Shown: piece after piece, positions 26,461 through 35,735 of the stretch
How positions within the stretch are numbered: position 1 is the stretch's first letter
Layout of the letters: each line of letters starts with the position of its first letter
Assembly (NCBI RefSeq): GCF_004803755.1
Contig: NZ_CP032311.1
Span: forward strand, 2,124,501-2,188,500
DNA: 64,000 bases
Origin: Pseudomonas sp. DG56-2
GTDB lineage: Bacteria > Pseudomonadota > Gammaproteobacteria > Pseudomonadales > Pseudomonadaceae
Direction: 5' to 3'
The notes under the pieces: generated by a model
Seen by the model: only the letters and a program-made list of their open reading frames with translations
Databases searched by the model: none
What the model was told of the DNA's origin: nothing
Made by a program: the position numbers and the translations under genes

Positions 26461-27648
26461 ATGGATCTGGTTTTCGAAATGCTCAAAGGCAAGCAGGGCA
26501 AACCCTCGGTGTTGAGCAGCAAAACCTTCAAACATACAGGAGGCGTGATCGGGCGCAACGAGGACTGTGACTGGGTCATCGCTGACAAGGATCGTCACGT
26601 GTCAAATCATCATGCCACTGTCAGCTACCGCTACGGTTCGTTCTTTCTCACCGATATCAGTCGCAATGGCACCCTGTCCGGCGAAAACGGTGCGCGGCTA
26701 TGCAAGGGCGAGCCGCAGCGGATCGAGCACGGCAGCGTCTTTGTTCTCGGTGACTTCGAGATTCGTGCGCGCCTGGTGCGGGATCCGGCAACCTTTGCCG
26801 TTGACATTGGCCGACCCCAGGCAGCAGGCCGCTCTATTCCTGATGATGAATTCCTCGACCCGCTCAATGCCCTCGACCATCAAGAGCGGGCGTATGCGCA
26901 AATCGACGATCTGCAAGCCCTGGATATACCCATTCAGACGCCACCACAGCGGGCGGACTCTGCGCTTATCGAGATGGAAAACCTGCAGATTCCGCAACTC
27001 ATAGCGCAGCCTGAAGTGCCCGCCACCGTTGAGCTGATTCCGCTGGAGCGTCCCCGAGAATGCTTCTGGGGGCATCTCGGTACTGCGCTGGGTGTGGACC
27101 TCGAAGGTCTCGATGATGACAGCCGCGAAGCCTTGGCAATCAATGCAGCGCACTTGCTCAAGCAGAGCATCGGTGGTCTACAGCAGAGTCTGCGCACCCG
27201 TAGCGAGCTGAAGAACGAACTGCGCCTGGCGTTGACCACAGCGCAGGGCAGCAGCACCAACCCGCTCAAGTCCGCCGCGGATTCCGGTGAAGTGCTGGGC
27301 ATTCTGCTCATGGGCAACAACCCCGGGCAATTGTCGGGCGAGCAAGCAATTTTTCAAGCTCACCGTGAACTGCAGGCGCACCAGGTGGCGCTGCTGACAG
27401 CCAGCCGCGCGGCACTTCTGGGTAGCCTCGAGCACTTCTCGCCGCTACAGCTGAAGCTGCGCTTCGAACGCGGCAACAAACCGTTACTGGTCACTGCTGG
27501 TAGCCACTGGCGGGCATACAACCGTTATCACCAGGACCTGTGTCAGGACGAAGACTGGAGCGAGCGTCTGCTCGCTCGGGATTTCGCCAAGGCCTATGAG
27601 GAACAGATCCGCCTGATTTCCACCCTTCACGCAGGACACCAAGGATGA
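26461..27648 (+). CDS. fha: T6SS FHA-domain protein (Fha/TagH)
   Basis: A 395-residue protein with an N-terminal forkhead-associated domain (about 20-95): GRNEDCDWVIADKDRHVSNH supplies the Arg, Ser and His, and DISRNGT the Asn, that bind phosphothreonine. A low-similarity linker follows. The C-terminal region (about 200-390), ending WRAYNRYHQDLCQDEDWSER, matches T6SS FHA proteins. AAGGAG lies ahead of the ATG. In systems with PpkA/PppA, Fha is phosphorylated and promotes secretion. Here a kinase and a phosphatase lie later in the same cluster, so the same switch is likely. The stop overlaps the tssJ start (ATGA). Confidence 0.92.
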   Translation: MDLVFEMLKGKQGKPSVLSSKTFKHTGGVIGRNEDCDWVIADKDRHVSNHHATVSYRYGSFFLTDISRNGTLSGENGARLCKGEPQRIEHGSVFVLGDFEIRARLVRDPATFAVDIGRPQAAGRSIPDDEFLDPLNALDHQERAYAQIDDLQALDIPIQTPPQRADSALIEMENLQIPQLIAQPEVPATVELIPLERPRECFWGHLGTALGVDLEGLDDDSREALAINAAHLLKQSIGGLQQSLRTRSELKNELRLALTTAQGSSTNPLKSAADSGEVLGILLMGNNPGQLSGEQAIFQAHRELQAHQVALLTASRAALLGSLEHFSPLQLKLRFERGNKPLLVTAGSHWRAYNRYHQDLCQDEDWSERLLARDFAKAYEEQIRLISTLHAGHQG

Positions 27649-28154
27649 TGCGCATGTCTCGCTGCTCGACTCTGTTACTGAAAGCGCTGGCGGTGCTGGC
27701 AACCTTGCTGGCCCTGGCGGGCTGCTCGATGCTGTCACCGTATTCGACCCTGACCAAGCTGAACTTGAGGCTGACTGCAAGCGATCAGCTCAATCCGGAT
27801 CTTAACGGCCGCCCCTCACCGATCGTGATACGCCTGATCGAACTCAAACACCCGGTAGCATTCGAGAACGCTGATTTCTTCAGCCTTTATGAGCGCGCCA
27901 AGGAGTCCCTGGCGCCGGACCTGGTGGCCAGCGAAGAGCTTGAGCTGCGTCCAGGAGAAACTGTTGAACTCAAACTCAGCGTCGACGAGGGCAGCCGCTA
28001 CGTTGGCGTGCTGGCGGCTTATCGTGATCTCTCCGAAACGCAATGGCGTTATGTGGTTCCGCTAAACCCGGTGGCGCTGACTTATGCCGATCTGTTCCTC
28101 AATCAGCGCGGTATCGGCAGTCACAGTGCGCCACTTGCCAAGGCGGATAAGTAA
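27645..28154 (+). CDS. tssJ: T6SS outer-membrane lipoprotein TssJ
   Basis: A 169-residue SciN/TssJ lipoprotein that anchors the membrane complex to the outer membrane and binds the periplasmic end of TssM. The signal segment TLLALAGCS has a lipobox with Cys at residue 28. The mature part has the transthyretin-like pattern: TKLNLRLTASDQLNPDLNGR, SPIVIRLIELK and the long loop to ETVELKLSVDEGSRYVGVLA. It overlaps the fha stop by four bases, and tssK follows after two. This arrangement argues for tight co-expression. Confidence 0.94.
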   Translation: MMRMSRCSTLLLKALAVLATLLALAGCSMLSPYSTLTKLNLRLTASDQLNPDLNGRPSPIVIRLIELKHPVAFENADFFSLYERAKESLAPDLVASEELELRPGETVELKLSVDEGSRYVGVLAAYRDLSETQWRYVVPLNPVALTYADLFLNQRGIGSHSAPLAKADK

Positions 28155-28156
28155 TC

Positions 28157-29488
28157 ATGAACTTGCATAAAGTCATTTGGCAGGAAGGCATGCTGCTGCG
28201 ACCGCAGCACTTGCAGCATAGCGATCGTTATTACGACTATCAGATGAAGGCCCGCACTCGACTGCTGGGTAGCTTCACCTGGGGTTTCCTTGGCTTGGAA
28301 ATCGACCTGCATTTTCTCGACATGGGCAAGCTGGTCATCAGTCAGGCTGCCGGCATCCTGCCTGATGGCAGCTTGTTCGAACTCGATGGCAACACCAATG
28401 CGCTGGCCCTCGATGTGCCGCCCAACACAGGTAGGACCTCGGTATACCTGGCGTTGCCGTTAGTCACCGGAAACCACATCGAGTCCCGTCGTGCTGAACA
28501 ATCCGACGTGTTGGCGCGTTATACCGCCTACGAAGTGCAAATAGCCGACTCCAACGCCGGTGACGCCTCTAGCAGCCAGATCTGCTGTGGCCGACCAGAT
28601 TTTCGCCTGTTGCTGGGCGAACAGCAGAGCGACCAGGCCTATGTAAAGCTCAAGCTCTGCGAAATTCTCGACACCACCCCCGATGGGGTCATCAGCCTCG
28701 ACCCCGACTTTGTACCAACCTTCATCCACATCCATGCCTCTGGCTATCTGCTTTCGTGCTTGAAAGAAGTGATCAGCATGCTTAGCCACCGAGGTGACAC
28801 CATCGCCGAGCGGATACGTTCAAACGGCAAGGTGGGTGGTGCCGAGGTCGGCGATTTCATGATGCTGCAGTTGATCAACCGCACCGAGTTGCTGCTGCGT
28901 CATTATCTCGATCTGGAACAGCTGCCGCCTGAAGCACTGTACCGCGCACTGCTGACGATGCTGGGTGACCTCGCTACCTTTGCCTCTGACAGTAAGCGAC
29001 CGCGCCTGGACAGCCGCTACCAACATAGCGACCAGGGCGCAAGCTTTCGCAAATTGATGGAAGCGATACGACAGGTGCTATCGATGGTGCTCGAGCAGCA
29101 CGCCATCGAGCTGGAGTTGCAGCCACGTCAGTACGGTATTTTGGTTTCGGCGCTGCACGATCACACACTCCTAAGTACGGCTTCGTTCGTGCTCGCTGCC
29201 AGCGCCAATTGCGACTCCGAAGAATTGCGCCATCGCCTGCCGGCACATCTCAAGGTCGGCCCGGTGGAACGTATTCGGGAGCTGGTCAACCTGCACCTGC
29301 CGGGGATCAAGATAAAGCCGCTGCCGGTGGCGCCACGGCAGATCGCGTTTCACGCCAACAAAACCTATTTCATTTTAGAGCTCAGTTCTGAAGACCTGGC
29401 ACAGCTGGAGCGTTCCGGTGGCCTTGCCTTTCATGTGTCTGGCGAATTTCCCGAGCTTGAACTGACATTCTGGGCCATCAGGAATTGA
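28157..29488 (+). CDS. tssK: T6SS baseplate adaptor TssK
   Basis: A 443-residue TssK protein, the trimeric receptor-binding-like adaptor linking the baseplate (TssFG) to TssL and TssM. The opening VIWQEGMLLRPQHLQHSDRY is diagnostic (usual family form 'vxWxEGmfLxPQHFQqxdxY'). Also seen are LGSFTWGFLGLEIDLHFLDM and the late block RQIAFHANKTYFILELSSED with LAFHVSGEFPELELTFWAIR. The length is as expected. It starts two bases after the tssJ stop and ends inside the tssL start area. Confidence 0.97.
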   Translation: MNLHKVIWQEGMLLRPQHLQHSDRYYDYQMKARTRLLGSFTWGFLGLEIDLHFLDMGKLVISQAAGILPDGSLFELDGNTNALALDVPPNTGRTSVYLALPLVTGNHIESRRAEQSDVLARYTAYEVQIADSNAGDASSSQICCGRPDFRLLLGEQQSDQAYVKLKLCEILDTTPDGVISLDPDFVPTFIHIHASGYLLSCLKEVISMLSHRGDTIAERIRSNGKVGGAEVGDFMMLQLINRTELLLRHYLDLEQLPPEALYRALLTMLGDLATFASDSKRPRLDSRYQHSDQGASFRKLMEAIRQVLSMVLEQHAIELELQPRQYGILVSALHDHTLLSTASFVLAASANCDSEELRHRLPAHLKVGPVERIRELVNLHLPGIKIKPLPVAPRQIAFHANKTYFILELSSEDLAQLERSGGLAFHVSGEFPELELTFWAIRN

Positions 29489-29493
29489 ACGAA

Positions 29494-30363
29494 ATGAGCA
29501 AGGACATGGAACAACACCAGGACGACAAAACCGTCCTGCTCGACCGCGAGGGGCAAGGCCCGGCGCGGGGTGCGTTGACCGATTTCGAGGCACCGCCGCG
29601 CTTCGAACAACTGGAGAATCGAATGATCTACGCCGCGCGCCTGCGCCCGGCGGAAACGTTCAACATCAGCCTCAATGCGTTGGTGGCGGCAGCCTCAGAC
29701 CTGTTGTCGGAGGTGGTGCGCCTTAAGCATGACGCTAACGACGAAAGTCTTCAGGACCTGAACGAGCGCCTGACCGCCAGCTTGAAATTGTTCGATCTGC
29801 GCGCGCAGGAGAATGGCGCGCAAAGCAGCCAGGTAATGGCTGCTCGCTATGTGCTGTGCACGGTGATCGATGAGGCGGTGGTGACTGCCAAAGGCAACAA
29901 GGAAAGCGAGTGGTCACAGATGAGTCTGCTCAGCAGCTTTCACAACGAGACCTTTGGTGGCGAGAAGTTCTTTCAGTTGTTGGACCGGCTATCAAAGAAT
30001 CCGGTCAAGCATTTGCCAATGTTGGAGTTGATGTACTTGTGCATGTCCCTCGGTTTCGAGGGCAAGTACCGGGTGATTCCGCGCGGCACGCTCGAACTTG
30101 AGGACATCCGTGACTCGTTGTACCGGCAGATCCGACAACTGCGTGGCGATGTACCGCGCGAGTTGTCACCGCATTGGCAAGGGCTCGGGGACAAGCGGCG
30201 GCGCCTGGTGCGCATCGTGCCAGTGTGGGGGATTGCGTTGTTCACCGTGGCGTGCCTGGTAGTGATTTATTCGGGGTTCGCCTGGGTTTTGGGTGAGCAG
30301 CGCGACAGCGTCCTGCGTCCTTATCAGCAGCTTGACCCTGTCGTGGTTCATTCCCAGCCGTAA
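29494..30363 (+). CDS. tssL: T6SS inner-membrane protein TssL (DotU family, short form)
   Basis: About 289 residues of the IcmH/DotU family, with cytoplasmic domain about 30-225 and one membrane anchor near 243-265 (GIALFTVACLVVIYSGFAWV). No C-terminal OmpA/peptidoglycan-binding extension is present, so this is the short TssL type and cell-wall anchoring must come from another protein. Diagnostic blocks are ARYVLCTVIDEAVVTAKGNK, WSQMSLLSSFHNETFGGEKF and YLCMSLGFEGKYRVIPRGTL. ATG at 29494 is used. A TTG at 29485 overlaps the tssK stop, and an ATG at 29506 is also possible. tssM starts 14 bases downstream. Confidence 0.94.
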   Translation: MSKDMEQHQDDKTVLLDREGQGPARGALTDFEAPPRFEQLENRMIYAARLRPAETFNISLNALVAAASDLLSEVVRLKHDANDESLQDLNERLTASLKLFDLRAQENGAQSSQVMAARYVLCTVIDEAVVTAKGNKESEWSQMSLLSSFHNETFGGEKFFQLLDRLSKNPVKHLPMLELMYLCMSLGFEGKYRVIPRGTLELEDIRDSLYRQIRQLRGDVPRELSPHWQGLGDKRRRLVRIVPVWGIALFTVACLVVIYSGFAWVLGEQRDSVLRPYQQLDPVVVHSQP

Positions 30364-30377
30364 ATCAGAGATGCGTG

Positions 30378-33300
30378 ATGAAAAAATTCTTTAAAAAAGC
30401 CGCTGCGATCCTGTCCACAACATGGGTCTGGACACTGGCGCTGGTGCTATTTTTTGCGCTGCTGGTGTGGGGCGTCGGGCCGTTGCTGGCGGTCAACGAC
30501 TACAAGTTCTGGAAGAGTGCCAGCTCGCGATTGCTAAGCATCAGCGTGCTGTTTTTGTTTTGGGGCCTGGCAATGGTCTTCGTCAACTGGCGGGCCGGGA
30601 TCCGTAAGAACGATCAGGACGACAGCGAAGACGGCCAGTTGCGCTTGCATCGTGAAGAGTCGATCGATAAAGAACAGAAAGTGCTGCGCGGCCGCTTCAA
30701 CGAAGCAGTGCGCACCCTCAAGACATCAAGCCTGTACCGTGGCCGCAGTGATCAGTGGCGTAACGATTTGCCGTGGTACCTGCTGATCGGCCCGCAGAGC
30801 AGCGGCAAAACCAGCTTGCTGGAGTTCTCCGGCCTGGATTTTCCGATCAACAAAGTCGAGCGCAAGCTGACACGCGACACCTTCGGTACCCGACACTGCG
30901 ATTGGTACTTTGCCGATCACGGCGTGCTGATCGACACCGCCGGCCGCTACCTGAGCCAGGAAGATCCGGCAGTCGATGGCAGCGCCTGGAACACCTTGCT
31001 TGAGCTGCTGCGCAAACGTCGTCGCGGGCGTCCTCTCAATGGGGTGTTGGTGAGTATTCCAATGGACGTACTCATCAGCGGTAATGAAGAGGGCCTGAAA
31101 GTCATCGCCGATCAAGTGCGCGCCCGTCTACAGGACATTCGCCAGAAACTGCACGTTGACGTGCCGGTTTACCTGGTACTGAGTAAAGCCGATAGGCTGC
31201 TGGGGTTTAACGAATCCTTCGATCAGTTGACTCGCGAGGAAAGCGACCAAGTACTCGGCTGCAGCTTTGCCCAGGAACAGAACGGTGCTGACGTGACCAT
31301 GCTGCGCCAGCAGTTCGAGGAGCTGCTGCGTCGTCTGAACAGCCAGGTGATCATGCGCATGCATCAGGAACGCGATACTCAACGCCGGGGACGGATCCTC
31401 GACTTCCCACATCAATTGGGCCAGATCGGCGAGCTCCTTTGTCTGTTCGTGGATATGGCCTTCACCGGCAACCGCTACCAACAGGCCAGCCAGCTACGCG
31501 GCTTTTACCTGACCAGCGCGCCCCATGTGCCGGAAAAGCCGGCGCAGAACCCCAAGGGCGACGACGCCCAGGCGAGTAATGGCGCCGATGTCCTGCCAAC
31601 GTTGCGCAGTGGGCCTTCGCGATTCATTCATCACCTGATGAGCCGGGTGATTTTTCCCGAGGCTGACCTGGCGGACCTGGATAAACGCGAGCGCAAGCGC
31701 ATTCACTGGGGGCAGCGCGCGCTCTACGCGGGAGCATTGGCAGTATTGGCCTTGTTTGGCGTGATGTGGGCGCAAGGCTTCTCTGCCAACCATGAGCGAT
31801 TGCAAAGCCTGCGTTCGCTGGCACAGACCTGGACCCAGCAGCGCGAAGATCTGAGTGCGCAGGACGATGCGATGGCTGCACTCAAGGTTCTGGATGCCAG
31901 CTTCGACGCCTCCAACGTGTTTCCGGCCCCGACCGATGTTGCGCTGTACGAACGTGTCGGCCTGTATCAGGGCGAAAAGATCAACCCGCCGGTACTCAAC
32001 GCTTATGAGCAGGAGCTGCAAACACAGTTGCTGCCACGGGTGGCACAAATGCTGGAAGGCCAGATTCGCACCAACCTGCGTGACCGCGACCGCTTGCTCA
32101 ACAGTTTGCGGGCGTATTTGATGCTGAGCATGGCAGATCGTCGCGATCCTGCCTGGCTCAGGGATTGGGTGGCCAGCGCCTGGTCGACGCATTATGCCGG
32201 CAACACCAAGGTGCAGAATGACCTGAGTGGACATTTCCAGCGCCTGCTCAAACTTAACTTCAGCTACCCCGTCAACGATCCGTTGGTTATCCAGGCCCGT
32301 CAGGTGTTGCGCAGCGAATCGCTGGCCAACGTGGTGTATAGGGTGTTGCGCGAGCAGGGTCGAAGCCTGCCGGAGTACCGCCTGAGCCAGCACCTCAGGT
32401 CGCAAAGCAATGTGTTTTTCGGCACCGACTACGCCATACCTGGCTTCTACACCCAGCAAGGCTACCAACAGTACTTTTCGGTACAGGGCGCAGCGCTGAT
32501 CACGGATATCCTGCGTGACAACTGGGTGCTGGGGGAGGGCAGCGGTATCAGTGGTATGGACCTGCGGCGCCTGATGGTGGAACTGGAGCAGTTGTACTTT
32601 CGCGACTACGCCAACTACTGGAGTGAAGCGGTCGGGCGGATTGGCCTGCAACCTTTCAACGATGCAGGCGGAGGCGCTGCGCAGTTGGCGGCGCTCACCT
32701 CAGCCGACTCGCCAATTCTGCAACTGCTTGTGGAGGTACGCGAAAATACCCGTTTCCAGGCGCTCGCTGAAAGCGCTGAAGACGTAGTCGCTGCAGCCGA
32801 CACGGCAAAAATGGCGCCGAGCAAGGTCACAGCCGTTGCCGCTATTGCTGGAAAGGCTCAGCAAGCCTTGGCCAGCACGCTGCCGGACACCGCAAAACGA
32901 TCACTGCAGCGACGGTTCGAGGCGTTGCACCGTTTGCTCGACGACAACAACGGTCCCACGCCTGATTTGAGCTTGGCGCTGCAGGCGCTTAATGATCTGC
33001 AACTGCAGTTGGCCAGCCTGGCCCGTGCCAACCTGCCTGAGCAAAGCGCATTTGAAATGGCCAGGGCGCGTATGAGTGGCCATCGTGATGCGATCAGCAA
33101 CCTGCGTAACACCTCGCTGCGGTTGCCGCGTCCGGTAAGTGCCTGGTTCAACATACTGGTAGAGGATACCTGGCGTCTGGTACTCAACGACGCCTACCAG
33201 TTTCTCAACCAGCGCTATCAGAGTGAGCTGTACAGCTTCTACGGCAAGGCTATCAATAAGCGCTATCCCTTCAACGCCCACAGTACCAGTGATGTCGCCA

Positions 33301-33902
33301 TCAATGACTTTCGTGAGTTTTTCAAAGCTCAGGGCGTTGCCGAGCGCTTCTTTGAAACCTACCTGCGGCCTTTTGTCAGCGGTGATCCGGGTAGCTACCA
33401 TCTACGCAGCATTGACGGCCAAAGCCTGCCGGTCTCCAAGCTCTATCTCAACCAAATGGCAGCGGCCCATGTGATTCGGCGCAGCTTTTTTGCTGAAAAC
33501 CCGACACAACCGCAGGTGCAGTTCAAGCTTGAGCCTTACACCCTCGATCCTGCGGTCAGTCGCTCCGAGTTTCGCTTCGGCGCCCAGGCCTTGGAATACC
33601 GCCATGGCCCCATCATGCCGGTGTCTTTCCAGTGGCCAACCGATGCCGAGGATGGTCGCACCAGCCTGGTGCTGGAAAAGATGTCCGCGCGCCCGATCGG
33701 AATCGAGAAGAACACCGGGCCCTGGTCGTTGTTTCGTTTGCTTGACCTGATGCAGACCGAATACCTGAGCGGCCGTGACGTTCTGGTGCTCAAGGCCGAG
33801 GTAGGTGGCTTGCGCGCCAACTACCTGCTTATGAGCCAGCGCACGCCGAATCCGTTCGACATGGACGTGCTGCGCAGCTTCCATATGCCGGTGCAGCTCT
33901 GA
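30378..33902 (+). CDS. tssM: T6SS membrane-complex protein TssM (IcmF family)
   Basis: A 1,174-residue IcmF/TssM protein. Two membrane segments at about 14-36 and 50-72 are followed by a cytoplasmic ATPase-like domain with Walker [16 protein letters not shown] near 137. A third membrane segment at about 443-465 ([20 protein letters not shown]) leads to the large periplasmic part with the IcmF-related domain (about 500-830) and the C-terminal beta domain ([20 protein letters not shown]). Walker B-like [11 protein letters not shown] is also visible. ATG at 30378 begins [10 protein letters not shown]; a GTG three bases earlier is also in frame. The last base of the stop is shared with the start of the phosphatase gene. 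Confidence 0.96.
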   Translation: MKKFFKKAAAILSTTWVWTLALVLFFALLVWGVGPLLAVNDYKFWKSASSRLLSISVLFLFWGLAMVFVNWRAGIRKNDQDDSEDGQLRLHREESIDKEQKVLRGRFNEAVRTLKTSSLYRGRSDQWRNDLPWYLLIGPQSSGKTSLLEFSGLDFPINKVERKLTRDTFGTRHCDWYFADHGVLIDTAGRYLSQEDPAVDGSAWNTLLELLRKRRRGRPLNGVLVSIPMDVLISGNEEGLKVIADQVRARLQDIRQKLHVDVPVYLVLSKADRLLGFNESFDQLTREESDQVLGCSFAQEQNGADVTMLRQQFEELLRRLNSQVIMRMHQERDTQRRGRILDFPHQLGQIGELLCLFVDMAFTGNRYQQASQLRGFYLTSAPHVPEKPAQNPKGDDAQASNGADVLPTLRSGPSRFIHHLMSRVIFPEADLADLDKRERKRIHWGQRALYAGALAVLALFGVMWAQGFSANHERLQSLRSLAQTWTQQREDLSAQDDAMAALKVLDASFDASNVFPAPTDVALYERVGLYQGEKINPPVLNAYEQELQTQLLPRVAQMLEGQIRTNLRDRDRLLNSLRAYLMLSMADRRDPAWLRDWVASAWSTHYAGNTKVQNDLSGHFQRLLKLNFSYPVNDPLVIQARQVLRSESLANVVYRVLREQGRSLPEYRLSQHLRSQSNVFFGTDYAIPGFYTQQGYQQYFSVQGAALITDILRDNWVLGEGSGISGMDLRRLMVELEQLYFRDYANYWSEAVGRIGLQPFNDAGGGAAQLAALTSADSPILQLLVEVRENTRFQALAESAEDVVAAADTAKMAPSKVTAVAAIAGKAQQALASTLPDTAKRSLQRRFEALHRLLDDNNGPTPDLSLALQALNDLQLQLASLARANLPEQSAFEMARARMSGHRDAISNLRNTSLRLPRPVSAWFNILVEDTWRLVLNDAYQFLNQRYQSELYSFYGKAINKRYPFNAHSTSDVAINDFREFFKAQGVAERFFETYLRPFVSGDPGSYHLRSIDGQSLPVSKLYLNQMAAAHVIRRSFFAENPTQPQVQFKLEPYTLDPAVSRSEFRFGAQALEYRHGPIMPVSFQWPTDAEDGRTSLVLEKMSARPIGIEKNTGPWSLFRLLDLMQTEYLSGRDVLVLKAEVGGLRANYLLMSQRTPNPFDMDVLRSFHMPVQL

Positions 33903-34630
33903 TGCAGGTTGCCAGTACTTGGCGCAGTGCCGCGCGCACCGACCCGGGTAAAGTTCGGACGCGCAACGAAGACGCTTTTCTCGATTGCCCGGAGCAGGGC
34001 CTTTGGGTGGTCGCCGATGGCATGGGTGGGCATCGGGGAGGTGATATCGCCAGTCAGCTGATCGTCGCAAGCCTGGCTGACTTACCGGCTTACAACTGCT
34101 TCGATGAGCGTCTCAAAGGCCTGCGCGAATGCCTGCATTGGCTCAATCGGCGCCTCGGCCAAGAACTTACGGTAACTGCCGAACGACGCGACAGCATCAT
34201 CGGCAGCACCGTGGTTGCGCTGTTGCTCGAAGGCAACCGTGCGGCTTGTGTCTGGGCCGGGGACAGCCGCTGTTACCTGTGGCGTGGGCAACGGCTTTAC
34301 CAGTTGACCAGGGACCATTCGCTGCGACAGCAACTGGTTGACGAGCAAAAAATGAGTATCGCGCAGGCAAAAGCCCATCCTCAGGCCAATGCCCTGACCC
34401 GCGCTGTTGGCGCGAGCGAGCAACTGACCCTGGACGTGCTGGAGCTGAAAACCTACCCAGGCGATGCCTTTCTGCTCTGTAGCGACGGCCTTTACCAAGG
34501 GTTGGCCAGCGATGTCCTGGGCAAAGCCTTGAGCCTGCCTTCGCCGCAGGCCGCGTTGAAGCGTCTGTTCGACGGCGTCTTGCATGGCGCGGCACGTGAC
34601 AACCTGACGGCCGTGGTGATTCGCCCGTGA
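33902..34630 (+). CDS. stp1: T6SS PP2C-type phosphatase (Stp1/PppA-like)
   Basis: A 242-residue PP2C serine/threonine phosphatase. The metal-binding and catalytic boxes are intact: [16 protein letters not shown] near the start, [16 protein letters not shown] near 39, [17 protein letters not shown] GDSR near 120, and [14 protein letters not shown] near 190, with the late Asp in [10 protein letters not shown]. In P. aeruginosa, PppA and Stp1 oppose the kinase and reset the T6SS switch. The start overlaps the tssM stop and the stop overlaps the kinase start (GTGA), so dosage of the antagonists is coupled. Confidence 0.93.
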   Translation: MQVASTWRSAARTDPGKVRTRNEDAFLDCPEQGLWVVADGMGGHRGGDIASQLIVASLADLPAYNCFDERLKGLRECLHWLNRRLGQELTVTAERRDSIIGSTVVALLLEGNRAACVWAGDSRCYLWRGQRLYQLTRDHSLRQQLVDEQKMSIAQAKAHPQANALTRAVGASEQLTLDVLELKTYPGDAFLLCSDGLYQGLASDVLGKALSLPSPQAALKRLFDGVLHGAARDNLTAVVIRP

Positions 34631-35640
34631 ACGAGCTCCATGAGGGGCTGAGGGAGGCCAGCGACGAAGCGTTGCTGGACCCGACGTACTTTGCGTTCGC
34701 CAGGTCCAGCAACGCGGCGGGCAATTTGGTGGCCCTCGAAAACAAGCCTGCAGCACCGCTGCCGGAGCTTCCGCAGGTGCTGCTGGGCCGTTATCGTCTT
34801 GAGCGTCTGCTGGGAGCGGGGGGGATGGGCGCTGTCTACCGGGCCCGGGATCTGCTGCATGAGCAATTCGGTGATCCCGATCCCTATATAGCGATCAAGC
34901 TGTTGAGCGATACCTTCCTTGAGTCGCCAGATGCCAGCGCTTTGCTCTACAGCGAATTTGCCCTGACTCGGCGCTTGCATCACCCGAACGTGGTCCGGCT
35001 GCACAGTTTCGAGGTGGACACCCATTGCCAGCGTGCCTTTATCACCATGGAGCTGATGCATGGCCTTACCTTGGACAAACTGCTCTGTGAACGCCCCACG
35101 GGGTTGCCGTGGCATGAAGTACGTGATGTGGCCTTGCCGTTGCTCGACGCCCTGGCTTACAGCCACACGTGCGGCGTACTGCATGGCGACCTGAAACCAA
35201 GCAACGTGATGCTCAGCGAGCGCGGCGTGCGACTGTTCGACTTCGGTCTTGGCAAAGCCGAGGAAGGCGCACTGCCTGGGTTGGCGCAATTGAGCCGCAG
35301 CCAAATCAACGCCTGGACACCCAGCTACGCCGCGGCAGAACTACTGGAGGGCGGTGCGCTGTCGGTCCGTAGTGATCTGTACGCGCTGGGCTGCGTGATC
35401 TATGAGCTGGTGTGCGGAAAGCACCCGTTCAAGCGCTTACCCGCCACCCAGGCTCGCGATGAAGGTCTGGACCAAACGCTGACCAGGCCCGGTGGCTTGC
35501 CGAGGCAGTGCTGGCCTGCGCTGCAAAAAGCGCTGAGTTTTGACCCGTGCACGCGCCTTTCTGATGTCTCCCAGCTACGCGCTGCATTGGCGCGACCGAC
35601 GTCAAGGCTAAAGGGTTGGCTAGCGAGGTGTCGGCTATGA
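34627..35640 (+). CDS. stk1: T6SS serine/threonine kinase (Stk1/PpkA-like, short form)
   Basis: A 337-residue Hanks-type kinase. ATP-binding loop GAGGMGAVYRARD near 60; Lys in IAIKLL near 90; catalytic loop LHGDLKPSNVML near 190; DFGLGK near 208; activation segment NAWTPSYAAAE; and the C-lobe SVRSDLYALGCVIYELVCGK. There is no obvious membrane segment, and no periplasmic VWA domain of the kind seen in PpkA of HSI-I, so it is like the short Stk1 of HSI-II. The GTG start at 34627 overlaps the phosphatase stop. The likely substrate is the FHA protein at 26461; this is inference from known systems. Confidence 0.93.
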   Translation: MNELHEGLREASDEALLDPTYFAFARSSNAAGNLVALENKPAAPLPELPQVLLGRYRLERLLGAGGMGAVYRARDLLHEQFGDPDPYIAIKLLSDTFLESPDASALLYSEFALTRRLHHPNVVRLHSFEVDTHCQRAFITMELMHGLTLDKLLCERPTGLPWHEVRDVALPLLDALAYSHTCGVLHGDLKPSNVMLSERGVRLFDFGLGKAEEGALPGLAQLSRSQINAWTPSYAAAELLEGGALSVRSDLYALGCVIYELVCGKHPFKRLPATQARDEGLDQTLTRPGGLPRQCWPALQKALSFDPCTRLSDVSQLRAALARPTSRLKGWLARCRL

Positions 35641-35735
35641 AAACCGCGTACTCGTACACCCTGCAGTCCACGATTTTTCGATTGGATCAGATGGCCTGTT
35701 GCTCGCTTTTACTCACTCAGCTCAAGGATTAGCTT

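Noticed and set aside
31494..32651. A 385-codon minus-strand frame inside tssM
   Set aside because: It is the shadow of tssM, with shadow-type composition and no start signal.
35690..35715. A GG-N10-GC string ahead of vgrG as a sigma-54 promoter
   Set aside because: The GG and GC spacing fits, but the TGGCAC and TTGC words around them do not.
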